From Pirellulales bacterium (GTDB lineage Bacteria > Planctomycetota > Planctomycetia > Pirellulales > JACPPG01), in assembly GCA_036499395.1 (NCBI GenBank), contig DASYDW010000100.1:1-64000 (forward strand): DNA of 64,000 bases, in the 5' to 3' direction. Shown here piece by piece: positions 45,799-55,114 of this stretch (the stretch's first letter is position 1; the number at the start of each line of letters is the position of its first letter). A program made the translations under genes and the position numbers. A model generated the notes under the pieces. It was not told the DNA's origin and made no database searches. It saw only the letters and a program-made list of their open reading frames with translations.

Positions 45799-48108
45799 TT
45801 ACGCTGCGGTGCGCTCCGTTTCGCGACGCTTCGGCACGACGGTTCGCGCCGGGTTCTTCGCAGTTTTGGTGCGCGGGTATTGCGCCTCGAAAAGCTTGCC
45901 CAAGGGTCCCACGACAAGCGCCGGGAGCAGCACCAGGTTGGCGGCCAGGCCGATCATCAACAGTGCTAACAGCATCCAGGCGAAGCGGCTGGACGGAAGG
46001 AAGTCGCTGAACCAGAAGACCGCGAGCCCCAGTCCGCAGATGAGCGAACTTTGCACCATGGCCAGACCGCAGTGCTGATGCGCGGCATAAGCCGCGTCGC
46101 GCCGCGACTGGCCATTCTCGAGCCCACGGCGGAAGAACGTCAGATAGTGGAACGTATCGTCGATGGCGATTCCCAGGGCTACGCTGGCCGTCATGACCGA
46201 GCCGATATCGAGCGGCATCGCGATCCAGCCCAGCACGCCGAACATCAGGACGGTTGGAAAGAAGTTCGAAATCATCGAGACCAGGCCGACCAGGATGCCT
46301 CCTTGTGCGATCGTCATCACGATCGTGATCATGGCGAAGTCCGACAGGAAGCTGGTGAACAGGTCGCGCTTGAGGGCCTGTTGGATCGCATGAACCAGTG
46401 GCATGACTCCAGTGACACGGCAGGTCATTCCAGTCTTCGCGTTGGTGGGAGTGAATTCCTGCACCAGGTGTTGCTTGATGTCGGCCAGGATGTCGGTGTA
46501 GTCCAGGTTGCCCAGCGCGCTGGTAAATGCGGTGATGCGCCACTGCTGCGCCACTGCGGTCTGGTGCAGATACCTGTGCGCGGTGAAATACGGCGAGGCT
46601 TCAGGCAGAATGTCCGTCAGGTAATCATGGTATTCGCGGCTGGCACGATTGATGTCCGTGGGCACGAAGGGAAGGAAGTTGGCGCAAGAGATCGTCCCCT
46701 GGACGTGTTCCACCTTGTGCAATTGAGCCTGAGCTTGTTCAACAACGCGGAAACGATCGGCCAGAGTTAGCGGACAATCGCGGCGAAATTCGACGACCAC
46801 TTCCACAGGCACCAGCGGCCCAACGTGCTCTTCGATCCAGGCGTAGTCGCGCAGCAGTCGATGGTGACTGCCGAACAGAGTCTCGATATGCACCGAGGTC
46901 GTGATCCACGGAATTCCCCAGCCGGCGCCGAGCATGACCAACACCGAGGTCGCCACGATCACCAGATGATAGCGCATCACGGCGTTGCTCAACCGATCCC
47001 ACAAGGGGTGGCGGCCGTGCCCGGTCGCGTCCGTTTCGAGCGCAGGCGCCAAGGCTTTTGGTCGCCACACCGCCAATGTGCCAGGTAAAAATGCCAGCAC
47101 GACACCGAGCGTCAACACAGTGCCGATCGCACCATAGGCGCCGAAACTGCGAATCGGCGCCAGATTGCTGACGACAAGCGACCCCAGGCCGATTGCGGTT
47201 GTCACGGCCGCCAAGGTGCATGGAAACCAGCCCAGGCGAAGTGCCTGCCAGGCGGCATCTTCGGCCGAGTACTCGCGGCGCGCGTCGAGGTAATAGTTGA
47301 TCAGGTGGATTCCGCCCGAAACCGTGACGACTTGTACCAGCGGTGGCAGCACGATCAAGAGCGCGCTCATTTGATCGCCGCATAGATGAATCAACGCCAG
47401 CGTCGCGCCTTCGCAGTACAAGGACAAACCAAAGACCAGCAGGGCCCCCGGCAGCCACTTCAGGCACCACCAGCACAGTAGAAAAACGCAAATCGCCGAC
47501 GGAATCGCAAAGCGATCGAGCGAGGTGTGGCTGGCACGATCGACTGCTAGGCCATCCGCCACCGGACCGGCCAAATGCTGCGAGTCATAGGGGACGTGGC
47601 AATGTTCGGCTAGACCGGCGCGAACCAGATCGACGACGCGCCCGCGCTCGGCGAGGCCCGCGGGGGTGAGCGTGATGATCGCGCACGTTGTTTCGCTGTC
47701 AGGACCAATCAGCGTGCCGCGCAGCCGGCCGATCGCGTCGACGCGCGACAATCGCAGCGGGTTGGCCATTAGATCGGCCAGCGCCTCGCGACCGCTGAGG
47801 ACCTGTTCTACCAGCGCGCGGCCGTGCGCATCGCGAAAGAGATCTGCCCGTCGTAAGCTGCGCGTCAGGACATCGAGCGAACGCGAGTCGATCGTGCAGC
47901 CGTCCCAACTGACGATCAATACTTCGCCTGAGCCAAACGTGCGGCGAAATTGCTCGTATTCCTGGCGCGGCCGGAAGGTCTCGGGAACCCACTCGAACGG
48001 CGAGTTCGCGTTCATGCGCAGCGCATGCCGGGCACCGTCGGCGACGACGGGCAGCAAGCACAGCGCATAAATCAAAAGTAGTTGAAAACGACGCTTGTGA
48101 AGGGGCAT
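45799..48108 (-). CDS. MMPL/RND-type lipid exporter (HAE3-like)
   Basis: A 769-aa membrane protein with two repeats of one helix, a periplasmic loop and five helices. The first half has HINYYLDARRE-type (here GIHLINYYLDA) and GSLVVSNLAPIRSFGAYGAIG segments; the second has LGIAIDDTFHYLTFFRRGLE, with the proton-relay Asp pair in the last set. It is far shorter than AcrB and is like hopanoid or mycobacterial lipid exporters. It is the last gene of the polyketide operon, 12 bp after the ICMT-like gene, so it probably exports the product. Confidence 0.9.
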   Translation of the reverse strand: MPLHKRRFQLLLIYALCLLPVVADGARHALRMNANSPFEWVPETFRPRQEYEQFRRTFGSGEVLIVSWDGCTIDSRSLDVLTRSLRRADLFRDAHGRALVEQVLSGREALADLMANPLRLSRVDAIGRLRGTLIGPDSETTCAIITLTPAGLAERGRVVDLVRAGLAEHCHVPYDSQHLAGPVADGLAVDRASHTSLDRFAIPSAICVFLLCWWCLKWLPGALLVFGLSLYCEGATLALIHLCGDQMSALLIVLPPLVQVVTVSGGIHLINYYLDARREYSAEDAAWQALRLGWFPCTLAAVTTAIGLGSLVVSNLAPIRSFGAYGAIGTVLTLGVVLAFLPGTLAVWRPKALAPALETDATGHGRHPLWDRLSNAVMRYHLVIVATSVLVMLGAGWGIPWITTSVHIETLFGSHHRLLRDYAWIEEHVGPLVPVEVVVEFRRDCPLTLADRFRVVEQAQAQLHKVEHVQGTISCANFLPFVPTDINRASREYHDYLTDILPEASPYFTAHRYLHQTAVAQQWRITAFTSALGNLDYTDILADIKQHLVQEFTPTNAKTGMTCRVTGVMPLVHAIQQALKRDLFTSFLSDFAMITIVMTIAQGGILVGLVSMISNFFPTVLMFGVLGWIAMPLDIGSVMTASVALGIAIDDTFHYLTFFRRGLENGQSRRDAAYAAHQHCGLAMVQSSLICGLGLAVFWFSDFLPSSRFAWMLLALLMIGLAANLVLLPALVVGPLGKLFEAQYPRTKTAKNPARTVVPKRRETERTAA

Positions 48109-48120
48109 CGAATACGATCC

Positions 48121-48915
48121 CTAGGCGGCCTGGCGGAAGGGTACGTCGGATCGTGCTTTGTGCCCAGGTCGATTTCGCGCCGGCTCATCCTTCGGCAGCG
48201 CGCGACGCGCGAGCGGTCCGAACAGCATGCCGGGGTACCCAGCTACCGCAGCTTGATAGTTCCGATAGCTGGCACCCAGATAAAACAGCAGACGGCGATC
48301 CTTCAGGCAGCTACCGAGAAAGATGTAAGTCGTCCACACACCCATCAGTACCAGGCGATCGGCGGTCACGACCGGCGTAAACCAGACCAGGCCAAGAAAG
48401 CTGAGATAGACCGGATGACGCAGCCACAGGTATGCGCCCCGCGGCTCGAAGCGGCGCGCAGGCAATGGCTGGCCTCGCAGCCAATGCCACCAGGGGGTCC
48501 AGCCGGTTTGATATCCCAAGCCGGTCAGGTGCAAGCTATACAACAGCGCCCCCCAGGAGCTGAGGAAAGCCAAGGTAATGGCCGTCGCGGTCGCGCCCTG
48601 ACTTTGCCAGATGATGGTTGAATGCGGCTGCCAGGCGGCAAACATCACGAGCAAGCTGACGCAAGTAACCACGCAATAAAAGCAGCCGTAGAACGCCGAG
48701 GGGATGGAGCGAGTGAGCCGCTGACGCACAGCGGGCAGCAGCAGAATGCTATGGGGAATTGCGAACTGTGCGGCCAGCAAAACATCGACCCACAGACTGC
48801 CAGAGGAGCGCGCAGCGGGCGCCGCTCCTTTGAGAAACCAAAAGAGATAGTACACGGTCACGGCGAACAGGCCGTGCGTGGCGAGGCCAAACAGAATTCC
48901 AGCGGTTCTTCGCAT
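48121..48915 (-). CDS. Isoprenylcysteine carboxyl methyltransferase/NnrU-like membrane enzyme
   Basis: A 264-aa membrane protein with about six hydrophobic segments. The catalytic-type motif is RGAYLWLRHPVYLSFLGLV, the RHPxY signature shared by ICMT, NnrU and phospholipid methyltransferases. In Bacillus an ICMT-like enzyme is encoded beside a type III polyketide synthase and methylates its alkylpyrone product, which supports a like role here. It lies 19 bp after a methyltransferase gene and 12 bp before the exporter. Confidence 0.85.
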   Translation of the reverse strand: MRRTAGILFGLATHGLFAVTVYYLFWFLKGAAPAARSSGSLWVDVLLAAQFAIPHSILLLPAVRQRLTRSIPSAFYGCFYCVVTCVSLLVMFAAWQPHSTIIWQSQGATATAITLAFLSSWGALLYSLHLTGLGYQTGWTPWWHWLRGQPLPARRFEPRGAYLWLRHPVYLSFLGLVWFTPVVTADRLVLMGVWTTYIFLGSCLKDRRLLFYLGASYRNYQAAVAGYPGMLFGPLARRALPKDEPARNRPGHKARSDVPFRQAA

Positions 48916-48934
48916 CCGTGCGCGCGGGAGTCAA

Positions 48935-49768
48935 TTAGCGGGGGCGTTCGGCGATGAAGCATCCATACTGCATCGCGCCGGTTTGATAGGCCTGCAAGAT
49001 GGCCTCGAATCGATCCAGGAAGAGCACTTGATTCTGGTCAACGGCCCGGGCCAGCCAGCGCACGCCCGTACGGCGCACGCGCTCTTGGCAAATTTCCCAG
49101 GTACGCGTAACGGCGGCCGTCCAATCGAGGAAGCGCACATTCGTAAGGCCGGCTTTCTCCATCCAGTGGCGATAGTCGTCCGCGGTTCCTAGCGAGGGGC
49201 AGAAGAATCCCTCGCAAACACGATGGACCCGCAACATGGAGTCGGAGTCGTTCGTTTCGCCGGCCAGCCAGGCGCAGATCGCTACCCGCCCGCCGGGACG
49301 CAGCCAGGTGCCGGCGCGGCGGAAGAAGCGAGGCTTGTCGAACAGATGTTCGGTACATTCGATGCTCCATACAACGTCGAACGATTGCGGCGAGAAGGCC
49401 GCCTGTTCGGCATCGTTGCAGAGGAATTGCGTCCGGCGCGCGACGCTATGCCAGCGCGCGGCGCATTGTGCCCAGCGTCTTTGCACGGCGCTAATCGTGA
49501 TGCCCGTCACCTGGCAGCCCAACTGAGAGGCCAAATAGATCGACGACGACCCCATGCCACAGCCGACGTCCAGCACTTCGTCATGATCGCGAATGCCGGC
49601 TTCGCGGGCGACGGCCTCGGTCAATTGTTGTTGGGCAACCGTGGCGGATTCATCGCCGGACCACAATCCATGGTGAATGTGTCTACCCCACAGGAGTCGA
49701 TAGAACAAGGTCGTCAGATTGTAATGGCTGCGGATATCTTGCTTGCGAACGGTTGGACAAACGATCAT
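48935..49768 (-). CDS. Class I SAM methyltransferase (tocopherol/quinone methyltransferase-like)
   Basis: A 277-aa methyltransferase. HYNLTTLFYRLLWGRHIHHGLW near the start resembles gamma-tocopherol and small-molecule methyltransferases. SAM motif I is VLDVGCGMGSSSIYLA, then VTGITISAVQ, and FDVVWSIECTEHLFDK. These enzymes methylate aromatic or hydroquinone rings. The ATG at 49768 has AAAGGA 9 nt upstream. It follows the polyketide synthase by 30 bp, so ring methylation of its product is a fair inference. Confidence 0.88.
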   Translation of the reverse strand: MIVCPTVRKQDIRSHYNLTTLFYRLLWGRHIHHGLWSGDESATVAQQQLTEAVAREAGIRDHDEVLDVGCGMGSSSIYLASQLGCQVTGITISAVQRRWAQCAARWHSVARRTQFLCNDAEQAAFSPQSFDVVWSIECTEHLFDKPRFFRRAGTWLRPGGRVAICAWLAGETNDSDSMLRVHRVCEGFFCPSLGTADDYRHWMEKAGLTNVRFLDWTAAVTRTWEICQERVRRTGVRWLARAVDQNQVLFLDRFEAILQAYQTGAMQYGCFIAERPR

Positions 49769-49798
49769 CGATGGGAATCCTTTCTCACGTTGGGGCAT

Positions 49799-50878
49799 TT
49801 AGCGCAGCAGAGCCGCCTCGATCGTCAGACCCGGGCCAAAGGCCAGCACGACGCACGGCCGTGGGGCGTCGCGCCGCTGCATGCGGTCGAGGATGAAAAG
49901 TATGGTGGGTGACGACATATTGCCGAACTCGGCAAGCACCTCGCGCGAGTCAGCGAGCGATTCTTCGGACAGGCCAATGGCGCTTGCGCAGGCGTCGAGG
50001 ATGCGCGGGCCACCCGGGTGGACAGCCCAGGAGCCAATATCTTTGATCGCCAGGCCATATTCATTGAGCCAGCCGGCCAGCCACGGCCGCAGTTGCTCGT
50101 CAAGCAATTGCGGCACCTGGGCCGAAAGGGTCATTTGGAAACCATGATCGCCGATGCGCCAACTCATCATCTCCTCGGTGTCCGGGATCACGGCCGAGCG
50201 CTGGGCGACCACGTGCCAGTTCGCGGAATTCATTTCTTGGCCGCGCAGGACCAGCGCGCCGGCACCATCAGCGAATAGCGCGTTGGCGACAATCTGCTCG
50301 GGATCCCAGCGGTATTGATGATGCAAGCTGCAGAGTTCGACCGCGCACAACAGGGCGCAAGCTGCGCGATCATGTTGGACAAACGAATTAGCCACGCGCA
50401 TGCCATTTAGTGCGCCATGGCAGCCCATGAATCCGACGTGCGTGCGCGACGTTTCCGACGTCAGGCCGAGGCGGCTGATCAATGCCAAGTCGAAACCCGG
50501 CGATGCAAAGCCACTGCAGGAGACCGTTACCAGGTGGGTGATTTCGGCGGGTGCGACATCTGCTTTTTCCAACGCCTCGCGTGCTGCCGCCAGGGCCAGC
50601 GGCGCGGCGCTGGCCTCGTAGGCGACCATGCGCTGGCCCGTGGTGGGACCAGATTCGGTTTGCGTGTAAAAGCTTTGTTCCGCCGGCCGGCCGTTGGTGT
50701 CCGAATTGAGGACGACACTATGTCGCGTACGCACCCCGGCGCGACGATAGAGGGTCTTTACCAAACGCTGCTGAACCTGCGTCTGGCAGCAGATTTGCGA
50801 CGCCTGTTCGGCGGCATCGTCTTGCTCGATTTGATGTTCCGGCACGGCGGTTCCAATGCCTGCAATTTCCACGCTCAT
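49799..50878 (-). CDS. Type III polyketide synthase
   Basis: A 359-aa chalcone-synthase-superfamily enzyme. It loads an acyl-CoA starter, extends with malonyl-CoA and cyclises to resorcinols or pyrones. The catalytic triad is complete: Cys121 (VTVSCSGFASPGFD), His287 (SWAVHPGGPRILD) and Asn320 (EFGNMSSPTI). GFMGCHGALNGM and the end AFGPGLTIE fit the family. The start ATG at 50878 overlaps the stop of the FAD reductase (ATGA); the longer open frame to 51076 is not family-like. Starter and chain length cannot be read from sequence. Confidence 0.96.
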   Translation of the reverse strand: MSVEIAGIGTAVPEHQIEQDDAAEQASQICCQTQVQQRLVKTLYRRAGVRTRHSVVLNSDTNGRPAEQSFYTQTESGPTTGQRMVAYEASAAPLALAAAREALEKADVAPAEITHLVTVSCSGFASPGFDLALISRLGLTSETSRTHVGFMGCHGALNGMRVANSFVQHDRAACALLCAVELCSLHHQYRWDPEQIVANALFADGAGALVLRGQEMNSANWHVVAQRSAVIPDTEEMMSWRIGDHGFQMTLSAQVPQLLDEQLRPWLAGWLNEYGLAIKDIGSWAVHPGGPRILDACASAIGLSEESLADSREVLAEFGNMSSPTILFILDRMQRRDAPRPCVVLAFGPGLTIEAALLR

Positions 50879-52068
50879 GACATACTCGTTTGCAAAGGGA
50901 CGGGCCCCGACTGAATGCGCCGCACAAGTGGATTGGCCACGGACGGAACTGCCTGCAGCGCGCGAAGCGCCATTTCGACGATCAGCGGGCGGCGCAGGAG
51001 CGGCGCCAAGATGCGGCAGGCGAATTGCCCGCGCGCGATCTGCCGCTGTTGCACGGCTTGCCATGTGAGCTCGCACGATTCGTCGCTTGTAGTGATCAAC
51101 CGCTGGGCATAGGGAACGACCGCCGTGGCCGAGGCAATGGCCCAGCCCATTCCTTCGCCTGTAAATGGCTCGACATAGCCGGCCGCATCGCCGAGCAGAA
51201 ACACACGCCGATCGGCGAGCGTGCCGCTCGCTCGCGTCAGCGGAAGAGTCCCGCGCCAGGCACGCGTATCGACGGCGGACAGCATCGCCATGTTGGCCTC
51301 GCGCAGAATTTCGTTGATGAGATTGGCGGGGCCGCCGGCCGCACGCAGCGCCGCGGGATCGACGGCAGCCGCGACGTTCAGATTCCCGTCGGCCGTGCGC
51401 ACGAGCCCCACGTATCCGTGCCGGGCCACTCCCATGTGAATCGCGCCGGAATCGTAGGCACCGTGGGGTTCGCGAACGGTTAGCCCCAGACCGATTCGCG
51501 CCTCGGCGACGGTACTCGCGCGGAACGCTTCCAGGTGACGGACACTGGCGTGCCCCAGTCCGTCCGCGGCCAAGACGACTCGACCGTGGGCGGTGGAGAT
51601 TTGCTGGTCCGTACTGGTCAGTGTGACGGTTCGTGATGCACTGTCGGGCGAGTCGCCGGAGGTAACCGTGGCAGTTGTTTCGGGAAGGAAGGCGACGCCG
51701 GCGTCGATCGCGGCGGCCGTGAGGGCCGCGTCGAAGGCCGCACGTTCAATGGCTGCGCCTGCCGGCAGATCGAGTGCCACCGCGCGCTTGCGCGCATGCA
51801 CCACAAATCGATTGACCGGGGCCGCATAGCCGGCGCTAAGCGTGTGCTCGAGTCCGAGTTCCTTCAGCATTACCAGGGCACCGCTATTCAAACAGCCGCC
51901 ACAAACTTTTGCGCGGGGAAACGCACAACGCTCGACGAGCAATGTCGAGTGGCCGCGTCGCACCAACTCAAGCGCCGCTATCGCACCTGCGGGTCCGGCG
52001 CCGATCACGATCGCGTCCCATAGCGGAGCGCTTGCCTGGGCGATGTTAATCGTTGGCGCGACGTTCAT
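50875..52068 (-). CDS. FAD-dependent oxidoreductase (geranylgeranyl reductase/hydroxylase-like)
   Basis: A 397-aa flavoprotein. The FAD-binding motif is AIVIGAGPAGAIAALEL (20-36); the second motif GDAAGYVEPFTGEGMGWA is near 295. VCGGCLNSGA near residue 57 is shared with geranylgeranyl-reductase-type enzymes. In Streptomyces srs-type clusters a flavoprotein hydroxylates alkylresorcinol; this enzyme could oxidise or reduce the polyketide here. It is coupled at both ends by 4-bp overlaps (ATGA) to the methyltransferase before it and the polyketide synthase after it. Confidence 0.92.
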   Translation of the reverse strand: MNVAPTINIAQASAPLWDAIVIGAGPAGAIAALELVRRGHSTLLVERCAFPRAKVCGGCLNSGALVMLKELGLEHTLSAGYAAPVNRFVVHARKRAVALDLPAGAAIERAAFDAALTAAAIDAGVAFLPETTATVTSGDSPDSASRTVTLTSTDQQISTAHGRVVLAADGLGHASVRHLEAFRASTVAEARIGLGLTVREPHGAYDSGAIHMGVARHGYVGLVRTADGNLNVAAAVDPAALRAAGGPANLINEILREANMAMLSAVDTRAWRGTLPLTRASGTLADRRVFLLGDAAGYVEPFTGEGMGWAIASATAVVPYAQRLITTSDESCELTWQAVQQRQIARGQFACRILAPLLRRPLIVEMALRALQAVPSVANPLVRRIQSGPVPLQTSMS

Positions 52069-52766
52069 GATTTCCTCCAGGCGAGCAGCCAGCGTTGCGG
52101 CCAGTGATGCGTAATGATCGCGCCATCCAGGCCGCTGCGCATAGCCAACTTACTGATCTCATCGGCGGCGAAAGCGGCTTCCACCGAACGGGGGCCGTCG
52201 ACGTGGACAATCGGGGAAGTGGTCAACATGTGACAACCGACCCAGGCCAAACCATAGCCGAGCCAACTGCGTTGCAAATCGCAGACCAATACAGCGCGGT
52301 GCGCTGCTTTCGCCATGCTGGCCAGCAGGTCGACGGCTTGCTGCTCTGGCAAATGATGCAAGAACAGGGACGTCATGATCACGTCGTAGCGGTCTGGCAG
52401 CGGCTGTGCCAGCACGTCGCGGGCGAAGAATTGCACATTGCTCAATTGCGCAGCTGTGGAACGGCGCTGCGCCTCCTCGACGGCGCAGGGGCTGATATCG
52501 CAACCGTCAATGGTTATCGAGACTCCGGCGCGAGTCGCCAGACGAGCCACGGCCACGGCGTTGTCGCCGCCGCCGCAGGCAATGTCGAGCACGCGCAGAG
52601 GCCTCGTCGTCTCTTTCGCCAACGCGGCGAGCGGCGGCCAGAGTATCGCGGCGCTGCGGCTGATTACGTTGATTCGCTGCAGGCCGCGCAGCGCCTGCAC
52701 ATGCAGGGCTGGATCGAGGTCGGGCTGATCCATCAGCTCGGGTTGCAAGCGGCGATTTTGAATCAT
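52065..52766 (-). CDS. Class I SAM methyltransferase (UbiE-like)
   Basis: A 233-aa methyltransferase. RINVISRSAAILWPPLAAL precedes motif I VLDIACGGGDNAVAVA; the acidic motif II is GCDIS, and YDVIMTSLFLHHLPEQQA follows. The start ATG at 52766 overlaps the YceI stop by one base and has GGGAG upstream. Methyltransferases of this type often accompany type III polyketide synthases and a flavoprotein. It overlaps the flavoprotein gene by 4 bp. Confidence 0.92.
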   Translation of the reverse strand: MIQNRRLQPELMDQPDLDPALHVQALRGLQRINVISRSAAILWPPLAALAKETTRPLRVLDIACGGGDNAVAVARLATRAGVSITIDGCDISPCAVEEAQRRSTAAQLSNVQFFARDVLAQPLPDRYDVIMTSLFLHHLPEQQAVDLLASMAKAAHRAVLVCDLQRSWLGYGLAWVGCHMLTTSPIVHVDGPRSVEAAFAADEISKLAMRSGLDGAIITHHWPQRWLLAWRKS

Positions 52767-53461
52767 CACTTCGCTCCCGGGCTCGTGGCGATCCACAGGT
52801 CGCCGTAAATGGTCAGGCTGTCGGCAACGCCGATCGCACCAAAAGCCTTGCTGTACGGAGTAATGCCGTAGTCGGTCTGCAAGATCGCGAAGTTCCCGCG
52901 TAGGCGCGTGTAGCCCGTCGCCGATGACGCCTCGGCCAGGATGCGAACCTTGCGCGTGGCGCCATGGAGCGTGAAATCTCCGTCAATCTGATACTGGGGC
53001 AGTGCATCTGTTCGATCGACACGCACCGGCTGAATGGAATTCACTTTAAGCGTCGCCGTGGGGTAGCGTTGCACGTCGAGCACGCTGGGGCCGAGCATAT
53101 TGGCGTTTACTTGCCGCTGCGTATCGGCGTCGGTCGTCCCTTCCAGTCCGACGTATTGCCGCGCGGCGGGGGTATCAGCTTGAAACGAGGTGACGTCGAA
53201 AACGATTTGTCCCGCGTTGGCCGTCGCCCCCAGTTGCACAGATCCGGACTTGATGTGGCCTTCGACACCATGCTCGTGCCCCAGGCCGGTCTTTCCCACC
53301 CGAATAAATACGCGGCTGGCGCGGGTTTCGATTTGTCCCGGCACAAGCGACGGGGCTTGAGCAGCAGGAGGTACGGCCTGGGCGAGATTGTTCGTAGCAC
53401 TGATCCCGGCGAGCGCGAATGCGATGAGCGCGATCGCGAAGAATCGTGGCTGAAGGGGCAT
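52766..53461 (-). CDS. YceI family lipid-binding-like protein, exported
   Basis: A 231-aa protein with a signal peptide (FFAIALIAFALAGISA). YceI is a lipocalin-like barrel that binds polyisoprenoids or other amphiphiles in the periplasm. Family segments are GLGHEHGVEGHIKSG, VTSFQADTPAARQYVG, the helix DADTQRQVNANMLGPSVLDVQRYPTATL broken by loops, and GDFTLHGATRKV. It is the first gene of the operon and may carry the lipophilic product to or from the exporter. Confidence 0.92.
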   Translation of the reverse strand: MPLQPRFFAIALIAFALAGISATNNLAQAVPPAAQAPSLVPGQIETRASRVFIRVGKTGLGHEHGVEGHIKSGSVQLGATANAGQIVFDVTSFQADTPAARQYVGLEGTTDADTQRQVNANMLGPSVLDVQRYPTATLKVNSIQPVRVDRTDALPQYQIDGDFTLHGATRKVRILAEASSATGYTRLRGNFAILQTDYGITPYSKAFGAIGVADSLTIYGDLWIATSPGAK

Positions 53462-53875
53462 GGCGGCATTCCTCCATGAGGTCGGACATTCGAAACGAGC
53501 CCCTGACTTCCGTCTTGTCCTGCAAGACGAGGGCCAGATCGTATCAACTATAGTTGTAGTAGAAAAGTCCAGAATTTGGCTGGCGCTAAGCTTGGGCGTG
53601 ACCTCATTGTCACAACTACGGACAACTAGGACAGATTACAAATACGACATGCGCCTGCGAAAAGGCCGCTGGCAAAGGCGCTGCGACCCACATGTGACCG
53701 TGAAGCGATCACGTGCCTTCGAGTGCTTTAGCGGGGAAGGCCGTGGCGCATGGAGTGAGTTACGCATGCCAATTGGCAGGTCTGCAATAGACCCTGCTGC
53801 GCGACGACCGTCGACGATGCAGCGCGTCATGAATAGAAAGCGAGCGGTCCGCACGCGAGCGTGCGGCTACAGCTA
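53462..53875. other. Promoter region of the polyketide operon
   Basis: A 414-bp gap upstream of the YceI gene and downstream of the cyanophycinase-like gene. It contains CAACTA-type repeated sites, one a perfect palindrome; no gene recognised. Confidence 0.5.
53545..53628 (-). promoter_or_regulatory. CAACTA repeats with a CAACTATAGTTG palindrome (possible operator)
   Basis: A perfect 12-bp palindrome CAACTATAGTTG is at 53545-53556, and two further CAACTA copies lie at 53613-53618 and 53623-53628. Read on the minus strand the palindrome contains TATAGT, a plausible -10 element for the operon 85-90 nt ahead of the YceI ATG. The half-site is reminiscent of, but not identical to, BlaI/CopY operators. 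Confidence 0.4.
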
Positions 53876-55114
53876 CTACTTGTAAAGCGGTCCCGAGATT
53901 TCGATCGGCCGTACATCCAAGTGGATGTTGCTGACCGTGAATCCCGTACCGGCCGGAACATCTCCGTACCATCCAGCGCTATCTTCGCCGGGATAGAAGC
54001 GGAATTCGAAGCCCTGCGTCGGCTCTTGACGAGCAGCCAGTCCGTCGAAGGCCAGCCCGATCGCCTCGACCTTGCGGCGTTGCATCAGCCGACTGAGCAC
54101 CTCGACCACCGTGGTGTTGGCCAGGATATCAGGGAACATGAACGGTTCGGCTTCGGAGTCGAGCTCTTCGCCATGCGGCATCGAGCCAGCGACTTTTTGC
54201 TTGGCCGGTGTCACGGTGAGGGTGGTCAGGTCGAAGGTGTCACCGTGATCGAGATAGGTCATGCGGACGTTCTTAAGGTTGAAGCCCGATACATCAGGAT
54301 CGTGGCTGGCATTCGAGAGATCGAGCACGACGGCCCCCTTGAAGCCGACGACTTCGACCTCGGTTCCGTTGCGCACGACGCAGGCGGTGTTTTCGTCGAC
54401 GCCGATGCCGAATTTCAGCCCTTGCGAGTGCATGGCCACCAGCGCACGGGCAAAGCGGCCGCGGGTGAGGCAATGCTGTTCGATAAACCAGCCGTGATCG
54501 AGGAAACCGAGTCCTTCGTCGATCTCTTTACCGAACTTCACGCCCTTTTTCAGAGTCGCTAGCACGGTATCGGGGTCGGCAAACATGACACGGCTAAGCA
54601 CGGCAGCTCCGGCGCTAGTGCCAGCGATGACGCCGCCATCGTTGTAGACTTGCCAGATGGCTTCCAGAAGCGGCGTGTTTTCGCCTTCTTCTGTCCGCAG
54701 GGCTTTGGTGATTCGCTTTTGATCGCCGCCAGTGAAGAAGACTCCAGTCGCGTGCCGGACCTTTTCGACCATGTCTTCGTCGACGACCACCTTGCGGAAG
54801 TCAACGTCGACATTCATCAGGCCCAGGGGGACAACGAAAGCATCGGCGCCGGCCTTTCGCAGCGCGGCCACGGCCCGCTCGCCACTATCCAGCGGAGTTC
54901 CGCTAGCGGTGGGGAAGACCGCGATCTGCGCGGCTTCGCCTCCTGCCAACTCGACGATGCGCTCCCAAATGTCACGTTCCCAGACCTGACTGTCTGTTGA
55001 ACGTAAGGCACCGCCGATGATTACGAGCGATCCCTTTTTCTCTTCAGCCCTGCCCGCGGATGAAATTCCGATCAGACAAAGGCCCAAAACTACCACTCTG
55101 AAACTCCTCACCAT
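53876..55114 (-). CDS. Cyanophycinase-like exported serine peptidase (S51 family)
   Basis: A 412-aa protein with a signal peptide (RSFRVVVLGLCLIGISSAGRA). The S51 domain shows KGSLVIIGGALR, IAVFPTASG, FFTGGDQKRI and the nucleophile elbow IAGTSAGAAVLSR. Such enzymes cleave cyanophycin (multi-Arg-Asp) or related iso-aspartyl peptides; exported forms allow use of external polymer. About 150 extra C-terminal residues follow the peptidase domain. The ATG at 55114 has AGGGAG 6 nt upstream. No cyanophycin synthetase is nearby. Confidence 0.88.
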   Translation of the reverse strand: MVRSFRVVVLGLCLIGISSAGRAEEKKGSLVIIGGALRSTDSQVWERDIWERIVELAGGEAAQIAVFPTASGTPLDSGERAVAALRKAGADAFVVPLGLMNVDVDFRKVVVDEDMVEKVRHATGVFFTGGDQKRITKALRTEEGENTPLLEAIWQVYNDGGVIAGTSAGAAVLSRVMFADPDTVLATLKKGVKFGKEIDEGLGFLDHGWFIEQHCLTRGRFARALVAMHSQGLKFGIGVDENTACVVRNGTEVEVVGFKGAVVLDLSNASHDPDVSGFNLKNVRMTYLDHGDTFDLTTLTVTPAKQKVAGSMPHGEELDSEAEPFMFPDILANTTVVEVLSRLMQRRKVEAIGLAFDGLAARQEPTQGFEFRFYPGEDSAGWYGDVPAGTGFTVSNIHLDVRPIEISGPLYK

